From NCBI RefSeq assembly GCF_900114065.1, contig NZ_FORS01000003.1, forward strand, positions 434,001 through 498,000: a stretch of DNA of 64,000 nt, given 5' to 3'. A program made the translations under genes and the position numbers. Below, piece after piece: positions 8,810 through 26,172 of this stretch. This DNA is from Stutzerimonas kunmingensis. GTDB taxonomy: Bacteria; Pseudomonadota; Gammaproteobacteria; Pseudomonadales; Pseudomonadaceae. A model generated the notes under the pieces. The model did no database searches. It saw only the letters and a program-made list of their open reading frames with translations, and was not told where the DNA came from. Position 1 is the first letter of the stretch; each line of letters begins with the position of its first letter.

Positions 8810-9568
8810 TCAGGGTTTCCTGTCGAGGTTCTTGATGCCCTGCAGCAGCTCGATGGGCAGCGGAAAGACGATGGTAGAGCTCTTGTCACCGGCGATGTTG
8901 CTCAGTGTCTGCATGTAGCGCAGCTGCATGGCGCCCGATTGCCGGCCGAGCATCTCGGCGGCCTGCATCAGTTTCTCCGACGCCTGCAGTTCGCCCTCTG
9001 CATGAATGACCTTGGCCCGCCGCTCGCGTTCCGCCTCGGCCTGCCGGGCGATGGCGCGGATCATCGATTCATCGAGGTCGACGTGCTTGATCTCGACGTT
9101 GGCCACTTTGATCCCCCAGGCGTCGGTCTGCGCATCCAGTACCTGCTGGATATCGCTGTTGAGCCGCTCGCGCTCGGCCAGCATGTCGTCCAGTTCGTGC
9201 TTGCCGAGCACCGCACGCAGGGTGGTTTGCGCCAGCTGGCTGGTGGCCGAGTGGTAGTCCTCGACCTCGATGATCGCCTTTTGCGCATCCAGCACGCGGT
9301 AATACACCACCGCGTTGACCTTCACCGAGACGTTGTCGCGGGAGATCACGTCCTGGGTCGGCACGTCGAGTACCAGTGTGCGCAGATCGACCCGTACCAT
9401 CTGCTGGATGCCAGGAATCACCAGGATCAACCCTGGTCCCTTGACCTTCCAGAAGCGGCCGAGCATGAACACCACGCCGCGTTCGTATTCGCGCAGGATG
9501 CGAAAGGTCGAAGCCAGCAGGCCGAACAGCAGCACCAGCAACACCAGAAAACTCATTTCATAGCCCAT
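8810..9568 (-). CDS. Slipin (stomatin/SPFH-domain membrane protein)
   Basis: A 252-residue prokaryotic stomatin homologue. One N-terminal membrane segment (about residues 5-22) is followed by the SPFH/Band 7 domain (about 25-200: [46 protein letters not shown]). An Ala/Glu-rich helix ([17 protein letters not shown]) then drives oligomer formation. Slipins pair with NfeD-type membrane proteases, which cleave the stomatin C-terminus. Here the start overlaps the end of nfeD by 11 bases, so co-translation is expected. The role is membrane microdomain organisation or quality control, inferred from the family. Confidence 0.9.
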   Translation of the reverse strand: MGYEMSFLVLLVLLFGLLASTFRILREYERGVVFMLGRFWKVKGPGLILVIPGIQQMVRVDLRTLVLDVPTQDVISRDNVSVKVNAVVYYRVLDAQKAIIEVEDYHSATSQLAQTTLRAVLGKHELDDMLAERERLNSDIQQVLDAQTDAWGIKVANVEIKHVDLDESMIRAIARQAEAERERRAKVIHAEGELQASEKLMQAAEMLGRQSGAMQLRYMQTLSNIAGDKSSTIVFPLPIELLQGIKNLDRKP

Positions 9569-10937
9569 GGTTCAGCTCCTCTCGATGGGTGGATGGCTGT
9601 GCGGTAACCTCCAGTTGCAGCCCGTGCCGGGCGATCACCCGTACCTGCTGGCCGACCTGCAGCGGTGAGGTGCTGTGCACCTGCCAGTTCTCGCCCTGCA
9701 GGTGCAGCCAGCCGCTGTGGGAGTCCTGCGCCGAGACCGAGGTGACCGGCGCCAGGCTGCCGATCAGCTCGTTGTCGCCACCGATCAGTCGCTGCCGTCG
9801 CGCCTTCAGCGCCATGGCGACGATGCCGAATACCAGCAGCGCGCTGACCAGGCCCAGCGGCACGATCAGGGTCAGCGGAATGCCGAAACCCGGCACCTCG
9901 GTATCGATGAGGATCACTGCGCCGGCGACGAACGCGGCGACCCCGCCGATACCGAGCACGCCGAAGCTCGGCAAAAAGGCTTCGGCGACCATGAACGCGA
10001 TGCCGAGCAGGATCAGCGCCACGCCGGCGTAGTTCACCGGCAGCAGCTGCAGCGAATACAACGCGAGGATCAGGCAGATGCCGCCGAGCACGCCGCCGGC
10101 GCCGATGCCGGGGTTGGAGAATTCGAGGATCAGTCCGTAGATGCCGATCATCATCAGGATCAGCGCCACGCTGGGGTTGGTGATCACCGCCAGCAGGCGC
10201 ACCCGCCAGTCCGGCGCGTGTTCGATGATTGCGGCGTTGGCGGTGCTCAGCGTGACATCACCCTCCGCCGTTGCGAGGGTCTTGCCGTCGAGCTGGCGCA
10301 GCAGATTGGCGACATCGCGCGCCAGGTAGTCGATCACCTTCTGCTCCAGCGCTTCGCTTGCCGACAGGCTGACCGCCTCGCGCACCGCCTGCTCGGCCCA
10401 CTCGGCATTGCGCTCGCGCAACTGGGCGAGGCCGCGGATATAGGCGGCGGCGTCGTTGACCTGCTTGCGGCTCATGGCATCGCCGGGTGCCTTGGTTCGC
10501 TCGTCCCGCTCGCCTTGCGGCCGCTCGGGCGGTGCGCCGGGCATGCCGCCGATCTGCACTGGCGTCGCTGCGCCAAGGTTGGTGCCCGGTGTCATCGCCG
10601 CGACATGGCTGGCGTAGAGCATGTAGGTGCCGGCACTGGCGGCGCGGGCGCCGCTGGGGGTGACGTAGGTGGCGACCGGAATCGGGCTGGCGAGGATCGC
10701 CTTGATGATCGCGCGCATGGACGTGTCCAGCCCGCCGGGGGTGTCCAATTCCAGCATCACCAGCTGCGCGCCCTCGTCGCGCGCATGTTCGAGGCCGCGC
10801 AGCAGATAGTCAGCGCTGGCCGGACCGATGACGCCGTCGACCCGCAGCAGCGTGACCGGCGCCGCAGCCAGCACGGGGCCGGCCAGCAACAGCAGCAAGA
10901 TCAGCGATCGGGGCAGCAGGCGCATGGAGTGGAGCAT
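9558..10937 (-). CDS. NfeD-family membrane serine protease (ClpP-class, STOPP)
   Basis: A 459-residue long-form NfeD protein. A signal peptide (about 1-25) precedes a ClpP-like Ser/Lys protease domain (about 28-225) with LELDTPGG and the nucleophile S101 in [12 protein letters not shown]158 in SRKQVNDAA is the likely catalytic lysine, by analogy with the archaeal 1510-N protease. Four to five membrane helices follow (about 240-385), then a C-terminal soluble OB-fold domain (about 395-450: GSLAPVTSV...GQQVRVIA). The family cleaves stomatin. It heads an operon with slipin and the LEA2 lipoprotein. GGAGAG precedes the ATG by about 4 bases. Confidence 0.9.
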   Translation of the reverse strand: MLHSMRLLPRSLILLLLLAGPVLAAAPVTLLRVDGVIGPASADYLLRGLEHARDEGAQLVMLELDTPGGLDTSMRAIIKAILASPIPVATYVTPSGARAASAGTYMLYASHVAAMTPGTNLGAATPVQIGGMPGAPPERPQGERDERTKAPGDAMSRKQVNDAAAYIRGLAQLRERNAEWAEQAVREAVSLSASEALEQKVIDYLARDVANLLRQLDGKTLATAEGDVTLSTANAAIIEHAPDWRVRLLAVITNPSVALILMMIGIYGLILEFSNPGIGAGGVLGGICLILALYSLQLLPVNYAGVALILLGIAFMVAEAFLPSFGVLGIGGVAAFVAGAVILIDTEVPGFGIPLTLIVPLGLVSALLVFGIVAMALKARRQRLIGGDNELIGSLAPVTSVSAQDSHSGWLHLQGENWQVHSTSPLQVGQQVRVIARHGLQLEVTAQPSTHREELNHGL

Positions 10938-11187
10938 GGCGCTCTCCTCGGGCAGTGCAGGTATTGCCTGTCATTTTTCAGCGTAGACGACGGCTGACCG
11001 CGCGCCGATTGCTGCGCGAGTGTGTCGCGGTGCGGCGCAATCGCTGAACTCTGCTCGGTGTTAACACCTCACAGGTGCAGAGGGATGGTTGTCCGTCGCC
11101 TGCAGAACGAGGAGATATGCCGATGATTCCTTGCCCCGACAAGCGCTCCGCGCCCGTATCGAGAAGCCGCAAGGATGGGCTGCGCTG

Positions 11188-11385
11188 ATGCCCGCACCGC
11201 GCAATAAGACCGTGGAGAAGATGATGGGCGCGGTGCGATGGGTGGGGTTCGCCGCCTGCTCGCTGGCGGCCATCGGCTATGCGGCCATCGGCAACTACAA
11301 CATGACCGGCGCGATGCTGGCGCTGGCTGTGCTGTCATGGATCAACATCCGTCGCAAGCGTTCGCCGAGGCCGCCTGAACGCTAG
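11188..11385 (+). CDS. Small single- or two-helix membrane protein, unknown
   Basis: A 65-residue frame from ATG 11188. A basic N-terminus (MPAPRNKTVEKMM) is followed by a hydrophobic segment (about 14-50) and a basic tail (RRKRSPRPPER), the usual positive-inside pattern. Its stop and the stop of the convergent SDR gene are read from the same CTAG at 11382-11385. AAGGATGGG lies 9-17 bases upstream of the ATG, a weak ribosome site. No family is recognised. The membrane-like composition argues that it is real, but start and expression are uncertain. Confidence 0.45.
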   Translation: MPAPRNKTVEKMMGAVRWVGFAACSLAAIGYAAIGNYNMTGAMLALAVLSWINIRRKRSPRPPER

Positions 11386-12374
11386 CGCCGGCGTCGGCCC
11401 AATGCCCAGCCCGCACCCAGCGCCAGCAGGGCGCCGGCGCCCAGGGCCAGCTTGCCGACATTCGCCGCACTGATGGTCAGCGCGTGTGACTGCGCCTGAT
11501 CGCCGAAGCGACCGTTGGTCGAATGCAGGCCCTCGACTGGCTCGAACAGGTTGTCCGGGCGATTTTCCGGCACGCGTTCGGGCACCAGCTGTCCGTCCCA
11601 GGCTTGCCGCGCGAGCATGCGATCGAGCAGGCCGGGCATGAACAGCGTGCCGATGATCGCCTTCAGGCTTGCGGTGCCGACCCATAGCTCCCGGGGTGCG
11701 TCACGCGCTGCACGGAGGATGGCCCGCGCCGCGACTTCCGGTGTGTGGATCGGCGGCACCGGCTGCGCGCGCCAGCCGATCTTGTTGCGTGCCCAATCGA
11801 ACTGCGGGGTGTTGTGCGCCGGCAGCTGAACCATGCTCAGGCGAATGGCGCTGTTGTCGTGGATCAGCTCGCAACGCAGCGAATCGATAAAGCCGCGAAT
11901 GGCGAACTTGGCGCCGCAATAAGCCGACTGCAAGGGGATGGCGCGGTAGGCCAGTGCCGAGCCGACCTGGACGATGGTACCGCTGTTGCGTGGGCGCATG
12001 TGGCGCAGCGCAGCCAGCGTGCCGTGCACGCTGCCGAGGTAGGTCACCTCGGTGACGCGGCGGATTTCCTCGGCGGTCAGAGACGCGAAGGGGCCGAACA
12101 CTGTCGCCATCGCCGCGTTCACCCAGACATCGATCGGCCCCAGTTCCGACTCGATGCGGCTGGCCGCGGCATCCAGCGCCTTGGCATCGGCGACATCGGC
12201 GGAAATCGCCATCACCGTCGCGCCCAGTGCTTCGAGTTGATCGCGGGTGTCGCGCAGGCCCTGTTCCCCCCGGGCGATCAGCGCCACCCGGTAGCCGGCC
12301 GTGGCAAAGGCCTCGGCGGTCGCGCGGCCGACGCCAGCAGTTGCGCCGCAGATCACCGCGATTGGTTCTGGCAT
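11382..12374 (-). CDS. SDR-family oxidoreductase with C-terminal membrane anchor
   Basis: A 330-residue short-chain dehydrogenase. The NAD(P)-binding glycine motif is GATAGVGRA (residues 10-18), NAA is at 86-88, and the catalytic set is S139, Y152 and K156 (YCGAK). The R/G pattern after strand 2 (ALIARGEQG) suggests NADP(H). The family core ends near residue 250. A 50-residue linker and a C-terminal helix follow (about 305-325, glycine-rich with GAGxLLALGAGW), then RRRR, so it is probably tail-anchored to the inner membrane. The substrate is unknown. It is monocistronic and convergent with the 65-residue gene. Confidence 0.85.
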   Translation of the reverse strand: MPEPIAVICGATAGVGRATAEAFATAGYRVALIARGEQGLRDTRDQLEALGATVMAISADVADAKALDAAASRIESELGPIDVWVNAAMATVFGPFASLTAEEIRRVTEVTYLGSVHGTLAALRHMRPRNSGTIVQVGSALAYRAIPLQSAYCGAKFAIRGFIDSLRCELIHDNSAIRLSMVQLPAHNTPQFDWARNKIGWRAQPVPPIHTPEVAARAILRAARDAPRELWVGTASLKAIIGTLFMPGLLDRMLARQAWDGQLVPERVPENRPDNLFEPVEGLHSTNGRFGDQAQSHALTISAANVGKLALGAGALLALGAGWALGRRRR

Positions 12375-12462
12375 GAGAAGTCCTCTGATCGTTGCAGTTG
12401 GCGGTCGCGCTCGGCGGCCCGCGGTCTGCTTAGACGACCCGTGCGGGCAGGGGGGAGTTCGG

Positions 12463-12543
12463 ATGAGCCCGAGCGAAATACGCGGCTATCGACCAATGGC
12501 CAATGGCGTCTACGCCTTTCGTCTGGGATTGTTAGCAGGCTAA
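12463..12543 (+). CDS. Candidate 26-residue peptide with a strong ribosome site
   Basis: Within the gene-poor gap 12375-12798, GGGGGAG (12450-12456) lies 6 bases before ATG 12463. It opens a 26-residue frame beginning MSPSEIRGYRPMANG and ending LLAG before TAA. No homologous family is known to me. The Shine-Dalgarno match is the only support, and GC-rich DNA produces such sites by chance. The rest of the gap (12544-12798) shows no gene or convincing structure; it presumably holds the promoters of the SDR gene (minus) and of the YqaE gene (plus). Confidence 0.2.
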   Translation: MSPSEIRGYRPMANGVYAFRLGLLAG

Positions 12544-12798
12544 GCGATACGCTCGGCGCCGCCCCTTGGCTCAAAAGGCGAAGCGGCATGACGCAACGAT
12601 GCCCACGTGAAAGACGGGCTGCGTCTCCCCCCTCCGTGCATCTAACCGATGCCCTCGGCGGCTTATCCGGTCGCCCTCGGACTTCAGCCCGCTGCCCCTC
12701 GGCAGCGGCGCTCCGCCAGCAGCGTGGAAGGAACCCCTCTGCGCTGTTCCGGTCGATTCAGGTAAGCCGCATATGGCCACACTTACCTGACGGAGACC

Positions 12799-12960
12799 AT
12801 GATGGACCTCATCCGCATCATTATCGCGATACTGCTGCCACCGCTTGGCGTGTTCCTCCAGGTAGGCTTCGCCGGCGCGTTCTGGCTCAACATCCTGCTC
12901 ACCTTGCTCGGCTATATCCCCGGCATCATCCACGCGGTCTGGATCATCGCTCGCCGTTGA
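12799..12960 (+). CDS. YqaE/Pmp3 family small membrane protein
   Basis: A 53-residue proteolipid starting MMDLIRIIIAILLPPLGVFLQ, with the family signature LLPPLGVFLQVG, then FWLNILLTLLGYIPGIIHAVW. Two membrane helices are predicted (about 4-24 and 29-50). GGAG lies 3-4 bases before ATG 12799; ATG 12802 is an alternative start. The family (UPF0057; yeast Pmp3, plant RCI2, E. coli YqaE) is linked to membrane potential and to salt, cold and osmotic stress. It precedes the large signalling operon but is separated from it by 187 bases. Confidence 0.9.
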   Translation: MMDLIRIIIAILLPPLGVFLQVGFAGAFWLNILLTLLGYIPGIIHAVWIIARR

Positions 12961-13147
12961 TCGTCAGCGGCCCGGCTCGACCGGGCTGCTTTTGAACTCC
13001 TTCCCCTGGCCGTGTAGAGTCGCGCTTCCTGCGCTACGGAACCAATCACGCGCGAAACACTCAAGAAAACGCCGCTAACCGAGCGCGATCGCCCGTGGGT
13101 GACGCCAGCGCTCAGCCGCCCGCGCCAGGTATACGGAAAGGAAACCA

Positions 13148-16669
<3,522 letters not shown>

Positions 16670-16670
16670 A

Positions 16671-17489
16671 ATGGGCGACCGTAACGTCGAGATCGAACTC
16701 AAGCTGCTGATCGAGGCGATCTACCTCAAGTACAGCTATGACTTCCGTGACTACTCCGGCGCTTCGCTCAAGCGCCGGGTATTGCTGGCGTTGAAGCAGT
16801 TGCAGTGCGAGAGCATCTCGGCCTTGCAGCGCAAGATCCTCTATGACCCGCAGGCCTTCATGGACCTGCTGCAGTACCTCACCATCCCGGTCAGCGAGAT
16901 GTTCCGCGATCCCGGCTATTTCCGCGCGCTGCGGGAACAGGTGGTGCCGGTGCTGCGCACCTATCCGTCGCTGAAGATCTGGATCGCCGGCTGCAGCACC
17001 GGCGAAGAGGTCTACTCGATGGCCATCCTGCTCAAGGAAGAGGGGCTGCTCGAGCGCTCGATCATCTACGCCACCGACATCAACCCGCGTTCGCTGGAGC
17101 AGGCGCGCCAGGGCATCTTCGCCATCGACCACCTGCGCCAGTACACGGCGAACTACCAGCAGGCCGGCGGCACGCGCAGTTTTTCCGACTATTACACTGC
17201 CGCGTACGACTCGGCGATCATGGACAAATCGTTGAAAGAAACGGTTACGTTTGCCGACCATAGCCTGGCAACCGATAGCGTATTTTCCGAAACGCATTTG
17301 ATCTCCTGCCGCAACGTGCTGATCTATTTCAACAAGCCGCTGCAGGATCGTGCCTTCGGGTTGTTTCATGAATCGCTTTGCCATCGGGGCTTTCTCGGCC
17401 TCGGCAGCAAGGAAACCGTCGAGTTTTCCGGCTACGCCAATTACTACGAGCCGTTCGATAAATCGGAAAGGATCTTCCGCAAGCTATGA
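16671..17489 (+). CDS. CheR-type protein-glutamate methyltransferase
   Basis: A 272-residue SAM-dependent methyltransferase. The N-terminal CheR helical domain (about 8-65: YSYDFRDYSGASLKRR) is followed by the catalytic domain (about 75-268), with FRDPGYF, the SAM loop IAGCSTGEEVYSMA (about 105-118), the acidic ATDIN and the SCRNVLIYF motif. It lacks TPR or PAS extensions. The operon contains CheB but no methyl-accepting protein, so its substrate is probably the neighbouring kinase's coiled coil or a remote receptor; that is inference. Its stop overlaps the cheB start by ATGA. Confidence 0.92.
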   Translation: MGDRNVEIELKLLIEAIYLKYSYDFRDYSGASLKRRVLLALKQLQCESISALQRKILYDPQAFMDLLQYLTIPVSEMFRDPGYFRALREQVVPVLRTYPSLKIWIAGCSTGEEVYSMAILLKEEGLLERSIIYATDINPRSLEQARQGIFAIDHLRQYTANYQQAGGTRSFSDYYTAAYDSAIMDKSLKETVTFADHSLATDSVFSETHLISCRNVLIYFNKPLQDRAFGLFHESLCHRGFLGLGSKETVEFSGYANYYEPFDKSERIFRKL

Positions 17490-18088
17490 GCAGCTCCGAG
17501 CAGGCGCTTCTTCAGGCGAGACGCCAGCCGCCCATCGAGGCGGTGGTGATCGGTGCGTCCGCCGGTGGGCTGGAGGCCCTCGGCACGGTGCTCGAAGGCC
17601 TGCCGAGCGGTTACCGTCCACCGATTCTAGTGGTCCAGCACATACCGGCCAGCGGGCCCACCCATCTGGCCGAGATATTCGGGCGCAGAACCCGGCTGAG
17701 GGCCAAGGAAGCGGACGACAAGGACCAGCTGCACTCCGGAATGCTGTACTTTGCCGCACCCGGTTATCACTTGTTGGTCGAGAATGACGGCAGCCTGTCG
17801 CTGAGCCAGGACGATGCGGTGCATTTTTCCCGTCCATCGATCGACGTGCTATTCGAGTCGGCAGCCGATACATGGGGCGCGCAGGTCGCTGGTGTTCTGC
17901 TGACCGGCGCCAACGAGGATGGCGCCGCCGGCCTTGAGGCGATCCACCGCGGCGGCGGGTTGACCGTGATTCAGGACCCCGTCGAAGCGGCCGTACCAAC
18001 CATGCCTCGCGCCGCCCTGCGGCGCTTCGCGCCGGATTACATCTTGCCCCTACGCGACATTCACCGATTGTTGCGAGAACTGGAGTGA
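17486..18088 (+). CDS. CheB-type methylesterase, stand-alone catalytic domain
   Basis: A 200-residue CheB catalytic domain without the N-terminal receiver of chemotaxis CheB. The triad is S25 (GASAGG), H52 (VQHIP) and D145 (LLTGANEDGA). It removes methyl groups added by CheR, or deamidates glutamine. Lacking its own receiver, it may be controlled by association with one of the receiver domains encoded in the same operon. The start ATG overlaps the cheR stop. Single-domain CheB proteins are typical of hybrid-kinase CheB/CheR loci. Confidence 0.92.
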   Translation: MSSSEQALLQARRQPPIEAVVIGASAGGLEALGTVLEGLPSGYRPPILVVQHIPASGPTHLAEIFGRRTRLRAKEADDKDQLHSGMLYFAAPGYHLLVENDGSLSLSQDDAVHFSRPSIDVLFESAADTWGAQVAGVLLTGANEDGAAGLEAIHRGGGLTVIQDPVEAAVPTMPRAALRRFAPDYILPLRDIHRLLRELE

Positions 18089-18090
18089 CC

Positions 18091-19281
18091 ATGCCCGACC
18101 GTACCGACGAGGTAAATCTACTGATCGTCGATGACCTGCCGGAGAACCTGCTGGCTCTGGACGCGCTGTTGCAGGCGCCCGGTATACGGGTTCATCAGGC
18201 CGAATCGGCCGAGCAGGCACTGGAGCTGCTGCTGCGTCACGAGTTCGCACTGGCCATTCTCGATGTGCAGATGCCGGGCATGGACGGCTTCCAGCTGGCC
18301 GAGCTGATGCGCGGCACCGAGCGCACCAAGCAGATCCCCATCGTCTTCGTCAGCGCGGCCGGTCGCGAGCTCAACTATGCCTTCAAGGGCTACGAGAGCG
18401 GCGCGGTGGATTTCATGCAAAAGCCGCTCGATGCTCATGCGGTGCGCAGCAAGGTCAGCGTATTCGTCGATTTGTACCGAGGTCGCAAGCGCCTGGCGCG
18501 ACAACTGGAAGCGCTGGAGCGCAGCCGTCGCGAGCAGGAAGTGTTGCTCGATGAGCTGCGCAGCACCCAGGCCGAGCTGGAAGATGCGGTGCGCATGCGT
18601 GACGATTTCATGTCGATCGTCTCGCACGAGCTGAAAACACCGTTAAACACCCTGATTCTAGAGGTGCAGCTGCGCAAGCTGCAGCTCAGCCGCAACAACT
18701 TCACTGCTTTTAGCGAAGAGCGGCTGCGCAACATGGTCGACAAAGACGAGCGGCAGATCCAGAGCCTGATCCGCCTGATCGACGACATGCTCGACGTTTC
18801 GCGCATTCGTACCGGCAAGCTATCGATTCGCCCGAGCCGCACCGACCTCAGCCAGCTGGTCGGCAATGTGGTGGAGAACTTCTCGGCGCAGATGGAAGCC
18901 TGCGGTTGCGAGCTGCGGCTGGAGCGCAACGAGCCGATCGCCGGCGTCTGGGATGCCTTCCGCATCGAACAGGTGCTGGCCAACCTGCTGACCAACGCCA
19001 TGCGCTACGGCGCCGGCAAGCCGGTGCAGGTCAGCGTCACCTCATGCACAGAAGGCGCCTGCATCGAGGTGCGCGACCACGGCATCGGCATCAGCCCAAA
19101 GAGCCTGGAGCGGATCTTCTGCCAGTTCGAGCGCGCCGAGGGCAGCGAGGGCAGCGCTGGCCTGGGTCTGGGCCTGTTCATCGCCGACCAGATCGTCCGC
19201 GCCCACAACGGCCGCATCCAGGTGCAGAGCGAGGAAGGGCAGGGCTCGCAGTTCCGCGTCCTGCTGCCTCTGGGCGAATAG
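18091..19281 (+). CDS. Response regulator-histidine kinase fusion
   Basis: A soluble protein of 396 residues with an N-terminal receiver (about 8-125, phospho-acceptor D58 in LAILDVQMPGMDG), a short coiled coil, HisKA with H179 in SHELKTPLN, and HATPase_c (RIEQVLANLLTNA, DHGIGI, GLGLGLFIAD). ATG 18091 has GGAG 5 bases upstream; a GTG at 18085 overlapping the cheB stop is an alternative. A receiver in front of a kinase suggests that it takes phosphate, or a conformational signal, from the membrane hybrid kinase and passes it on. No DNA-binding output lies in the operon, so the final target is elsewhere. Confidence 0.9.
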   Translation: MPDRTDEVNLLIVDDLPENLLALDALLQAPGIRVHQAESAEQALELLLRHEFALAILDVQMPGMDGFQLAELMRGTERTKQIPIVFVSAAGRELNYAFKGYESGAVDFMQKPLDAHAVRSKVSVFVDLYRGRKRLARQLEALERSRREQEVLLDELRSTQAELEDAVRMRDDFMSIVSHELKTPLNTLILEVQLRKLQLSRNNFTAFSEERLRNMVDKDERQIQSLIRLIDDMLDVSRIRTGKLSIRPSRTDLSQLVGNVVENFSAQMEACGCELRLERNEPIAGVWDAFRIEQVLANLLTNAMRYGAGKPVQVSVTSCTEGACIEVRDHGIGISPKSLERIFCQFERAEGSEGSAGLGLGLFIADQIVRAHNGRIQVQSEEGQGSQFRVLLPLGE

Positions 19282-19318
19282 CCGAAGCTTGTCGGCTGGC
19301 CCGGTCAGCGGACCACAC

Positions 19319-24163
<4,845 letters not shown>

Positions 24164-24291
24164 GGGGGCAGTGACGCAGCGGATGACCAGAAAGTGCGAA
24201 AGTCTACGGGCTGCGCCTGCCCAGCGCGAGTACCGCGCAACCGGTCGGGTGATGAGCGGTGAAGCCGCGTCATCCGCCGGCCATGGTGGCT

Positions 24292-26037
24292 TTAGAACAT
24301 CAGCTGTGGGCCTGGCTTGTCACCTTCCGGAAACTTCAGGCCGACCTTGCGCACTTCGCCGGCCTCCATTGCTGCCACGGTCCAGGTCAGCCCGTTCCAT
24401 TCGATCTGGTCGCCCACCACTGGCCGGCCACCGACCTCTTCGGCCATGAAGTTGCCGATGGTCTGATTGCCGTCCACATCGCCGAGCTTGAGGCCGTAGA
24501 GCGCGGTGATGGCGCTGAGCTGGGCGTCGGCCTCGAGGATGAAGTCTCCGAAGAAACGCAGGTCCTGGCCGCGCTTGGGTGCCTGGCTGAACAGTTTGCC
24601 TAGCGCCGGCAGGTCTTCGTCATGCCCGATCACGCAGAGGATGTCGTCCACCTGCAGCCGCGTGCTACCGGACGGATGCAGCAGGTTCTTGCCGCGGAAC
24701 AGCGCGGCGATGCGCGTGCCGGGTGGCATCTTCAGTTCGCGCAGGGCGGCGCCGACGCACCATTTGCTGGCGCTCAGGCGGTAGACGAACATTTCCCACT
24801 GGCTGGTGGTGTGCACCTGCAGGCCGGTACGCGAGACCGGCATAGGCGACGGCGGTACCTCGACCTTGGCCTTCTTCGCCGCCCAGGCCAGCGTCGAACC
24901 CTGCAGCAGCAGCGACACCAGGACGATGAAGAACGCCACGTTGAAGAACAGCTGGGCGTTTTCCAGCCCGGCCATCAGCGGGAACACCGCGAGAATCACC
25001 GGCACCGCGCCGCGCAGGCCGATCCAGGAGATGAACAGGCGCTCGCGCAGGTGGAAGCTGCGGAACGGCAACAGGCTGACGAACACCGCCAGCGGGCGAG
25101 CGAACAGGATCATCCACAGCGACAGCGCCAGTGCCGGCAGGGCGATGGGCAAGAGTTCACTGGGGGTGAGCAGCAGGCCGAGCACAAGGAACATGCCGAT
25201 CTGGCTGAGCCAGGCCAGGCCGTCGAACATGTGCAGGATGCCGTGGCGGTTGCGGATCGGCCGGTTGCCCAGCAGCAGACCGCAGACGTAGATGGCGAGG
25301 ATGCCGCTGCCGCCGATGGCGCCGGACAGGGCGAAGATCATCAGGCCGCCGGCCACTGCCAGCAGCGGGTAGAGCCCGTCGGCTACGGACAGTCGGTTGA
25401 TCAGCTGCAGCAGCAGCCAGCCGCCAGCCAGACCGAGCACGGTGCCGATGCCGAACTGCTGCAGCAGAGTCAGCAGGAAGTCCCAGCCGAAGGTGGTCTG
25501 CCCGGCGAGCAGCATGTCGATCAGCGCGACGGTAAGGAACATCGCCATCGGGTCGTTGCTGCCCGACTCGATTTCCAGCGTCGAACCGACCCGCTCGTTC
25601 AGGCCCTTGCCGTTGAGCAGGTTGAACACCACGGCGGCATCGGTGGAGCCGACGATCGCGCCGATCAGCAGGCCCTGCAGCAGCGGCAAATCGAACAGCC
25701 AGGCAGCGGCCAGCCCGGTAAAGCCGGAGGTGATCGCCACGCCCAGGGTCGCCAGCGAGAACGCCGGTTTCAGGGCCACGCGGAAGGTTGCGGTACGGGT
25801 GCGCATGCCACCGTCGAGGAGAATCACCGCCAGCGCCAGGTTGCTGATGACGAAAGCCAGCCGATAGTCCTCGAAGACGATACCGCCTACGCCATCGACC
25901 CCGGCAAGCATGCCGACGCCGAGGAAAATCACCAGGATCGGCACGCCGAGACGCGCCGAAAGGGAGCTCATCAGGATGCTCGCCGCCACCAACAAGGCAC
26001 CGATAAAGAACAGGTGGTTGATGTTGCCGACGTCCAA
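24292..26037 (-). CDS. nhaP2: K+/H+ antiporter, CPA1 family with TrkA_C and CorC_HlyC domains
   Basis: A 581-residue antiporter with about 12-13 helices in residues 5-390. It carries CPA signatures: [20 protein letters not shown], and [12 protein letters not shown] with the ion-binding N-D pair. A TrkA_C domain (about 405-480: [24 protein letters not shown]) senses nucleotides or K+, and a CorC_HlyC domain follows (about 495-575: [16 protein letters not shown]). This full layout is the NhaP2/CvrA type, which exports K+ at low osmolarity. It lies 128 bases downstream of the MscK-like gene on the same strand, consistent with joint osmotic adaptation. Confidence 0.92.
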   Translation of the reverse strand: MDVGNINHLFFIGALLVAASILMSSLSARLGVPILVIFLGVGMLAGVDGVGGIVFEDYRLAFVISNLALAVILLDGGMRTRTATFRVALKPAFSLATLGVAITSGFTGLAAAWLFDLPLLQGLLIGAIVGSTDAAVVFNLLNGKGLNERVGSTLEIESGSNDPMAMFLTVALIDMLLAGQTTFGWDFLLTLLQQFGIGTVLGLAGGWLLLQLINRLSVADGLYPLLAVAGGLMIFALSGAIGGSGILAIYVCGLLLGNRPIRNRHGILHMFDGLAWLSQIGMFLVLGLLLTPSELLPIALPALALSLWMILFARPLAVFVSLLPFRSFHLRERLFISWIGLRGAVPVILAVFPLMAGLENAQLFFNVAFFIVLVSLLLQGSTLAWAAKKAKVEVPPSPMPVSRTGLQVHTTSQWEMFVYRLSASKWCVGAALRELKMPPGTRIAALFRGKNLLHPSGSTRLQVDDILCVIGHDEDLPALGKLFSQAPKRGQDLRFFGDFILEADAQLSAITALYGLKLGDVDGNQTIGNFMAEEVGGRPVVGDQIEWNGLTWTVAAMEAGEVRKVGLKFPEGDKPGPQLMF

Positions 26038-26121
26038 ATGAAGTCTCCGCTAGAGATAGCTGCCGCGTGCGCATGCACGGGATATGCCAGCGATTCTAAC
26101 CTGATGATTTGACAGCCTGTC

Positions 26122-26148
26122 AAAAAAACGCCCCGCAGGAGCGGGGCG
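26122..26148 (-). terminator. Rho-independent terminator of acyl-CoA dehydrogenase gene
   Basis: CGCCCCGC (26129-26136) and GCGGGGCG (26141-26148) form an 8-bp stem with an AGGA loop. On the minus strand it is followed by seven T residues (A-run 26122-26128). It lies 25 bases past the stop of the acyl-CoA dehydrogenase gene. Confidence 0.92.
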
Positions 26149-26172
26149 CTGTTACAGCATGTGCGGCACGCT

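Noticed and set aside
19280..19297. Hairpin AGCCGA/TCGGCT after the receiver-kinase gene
   Set aside because: Only a 6-bp stem without a T-run; not convincing as a terminator.
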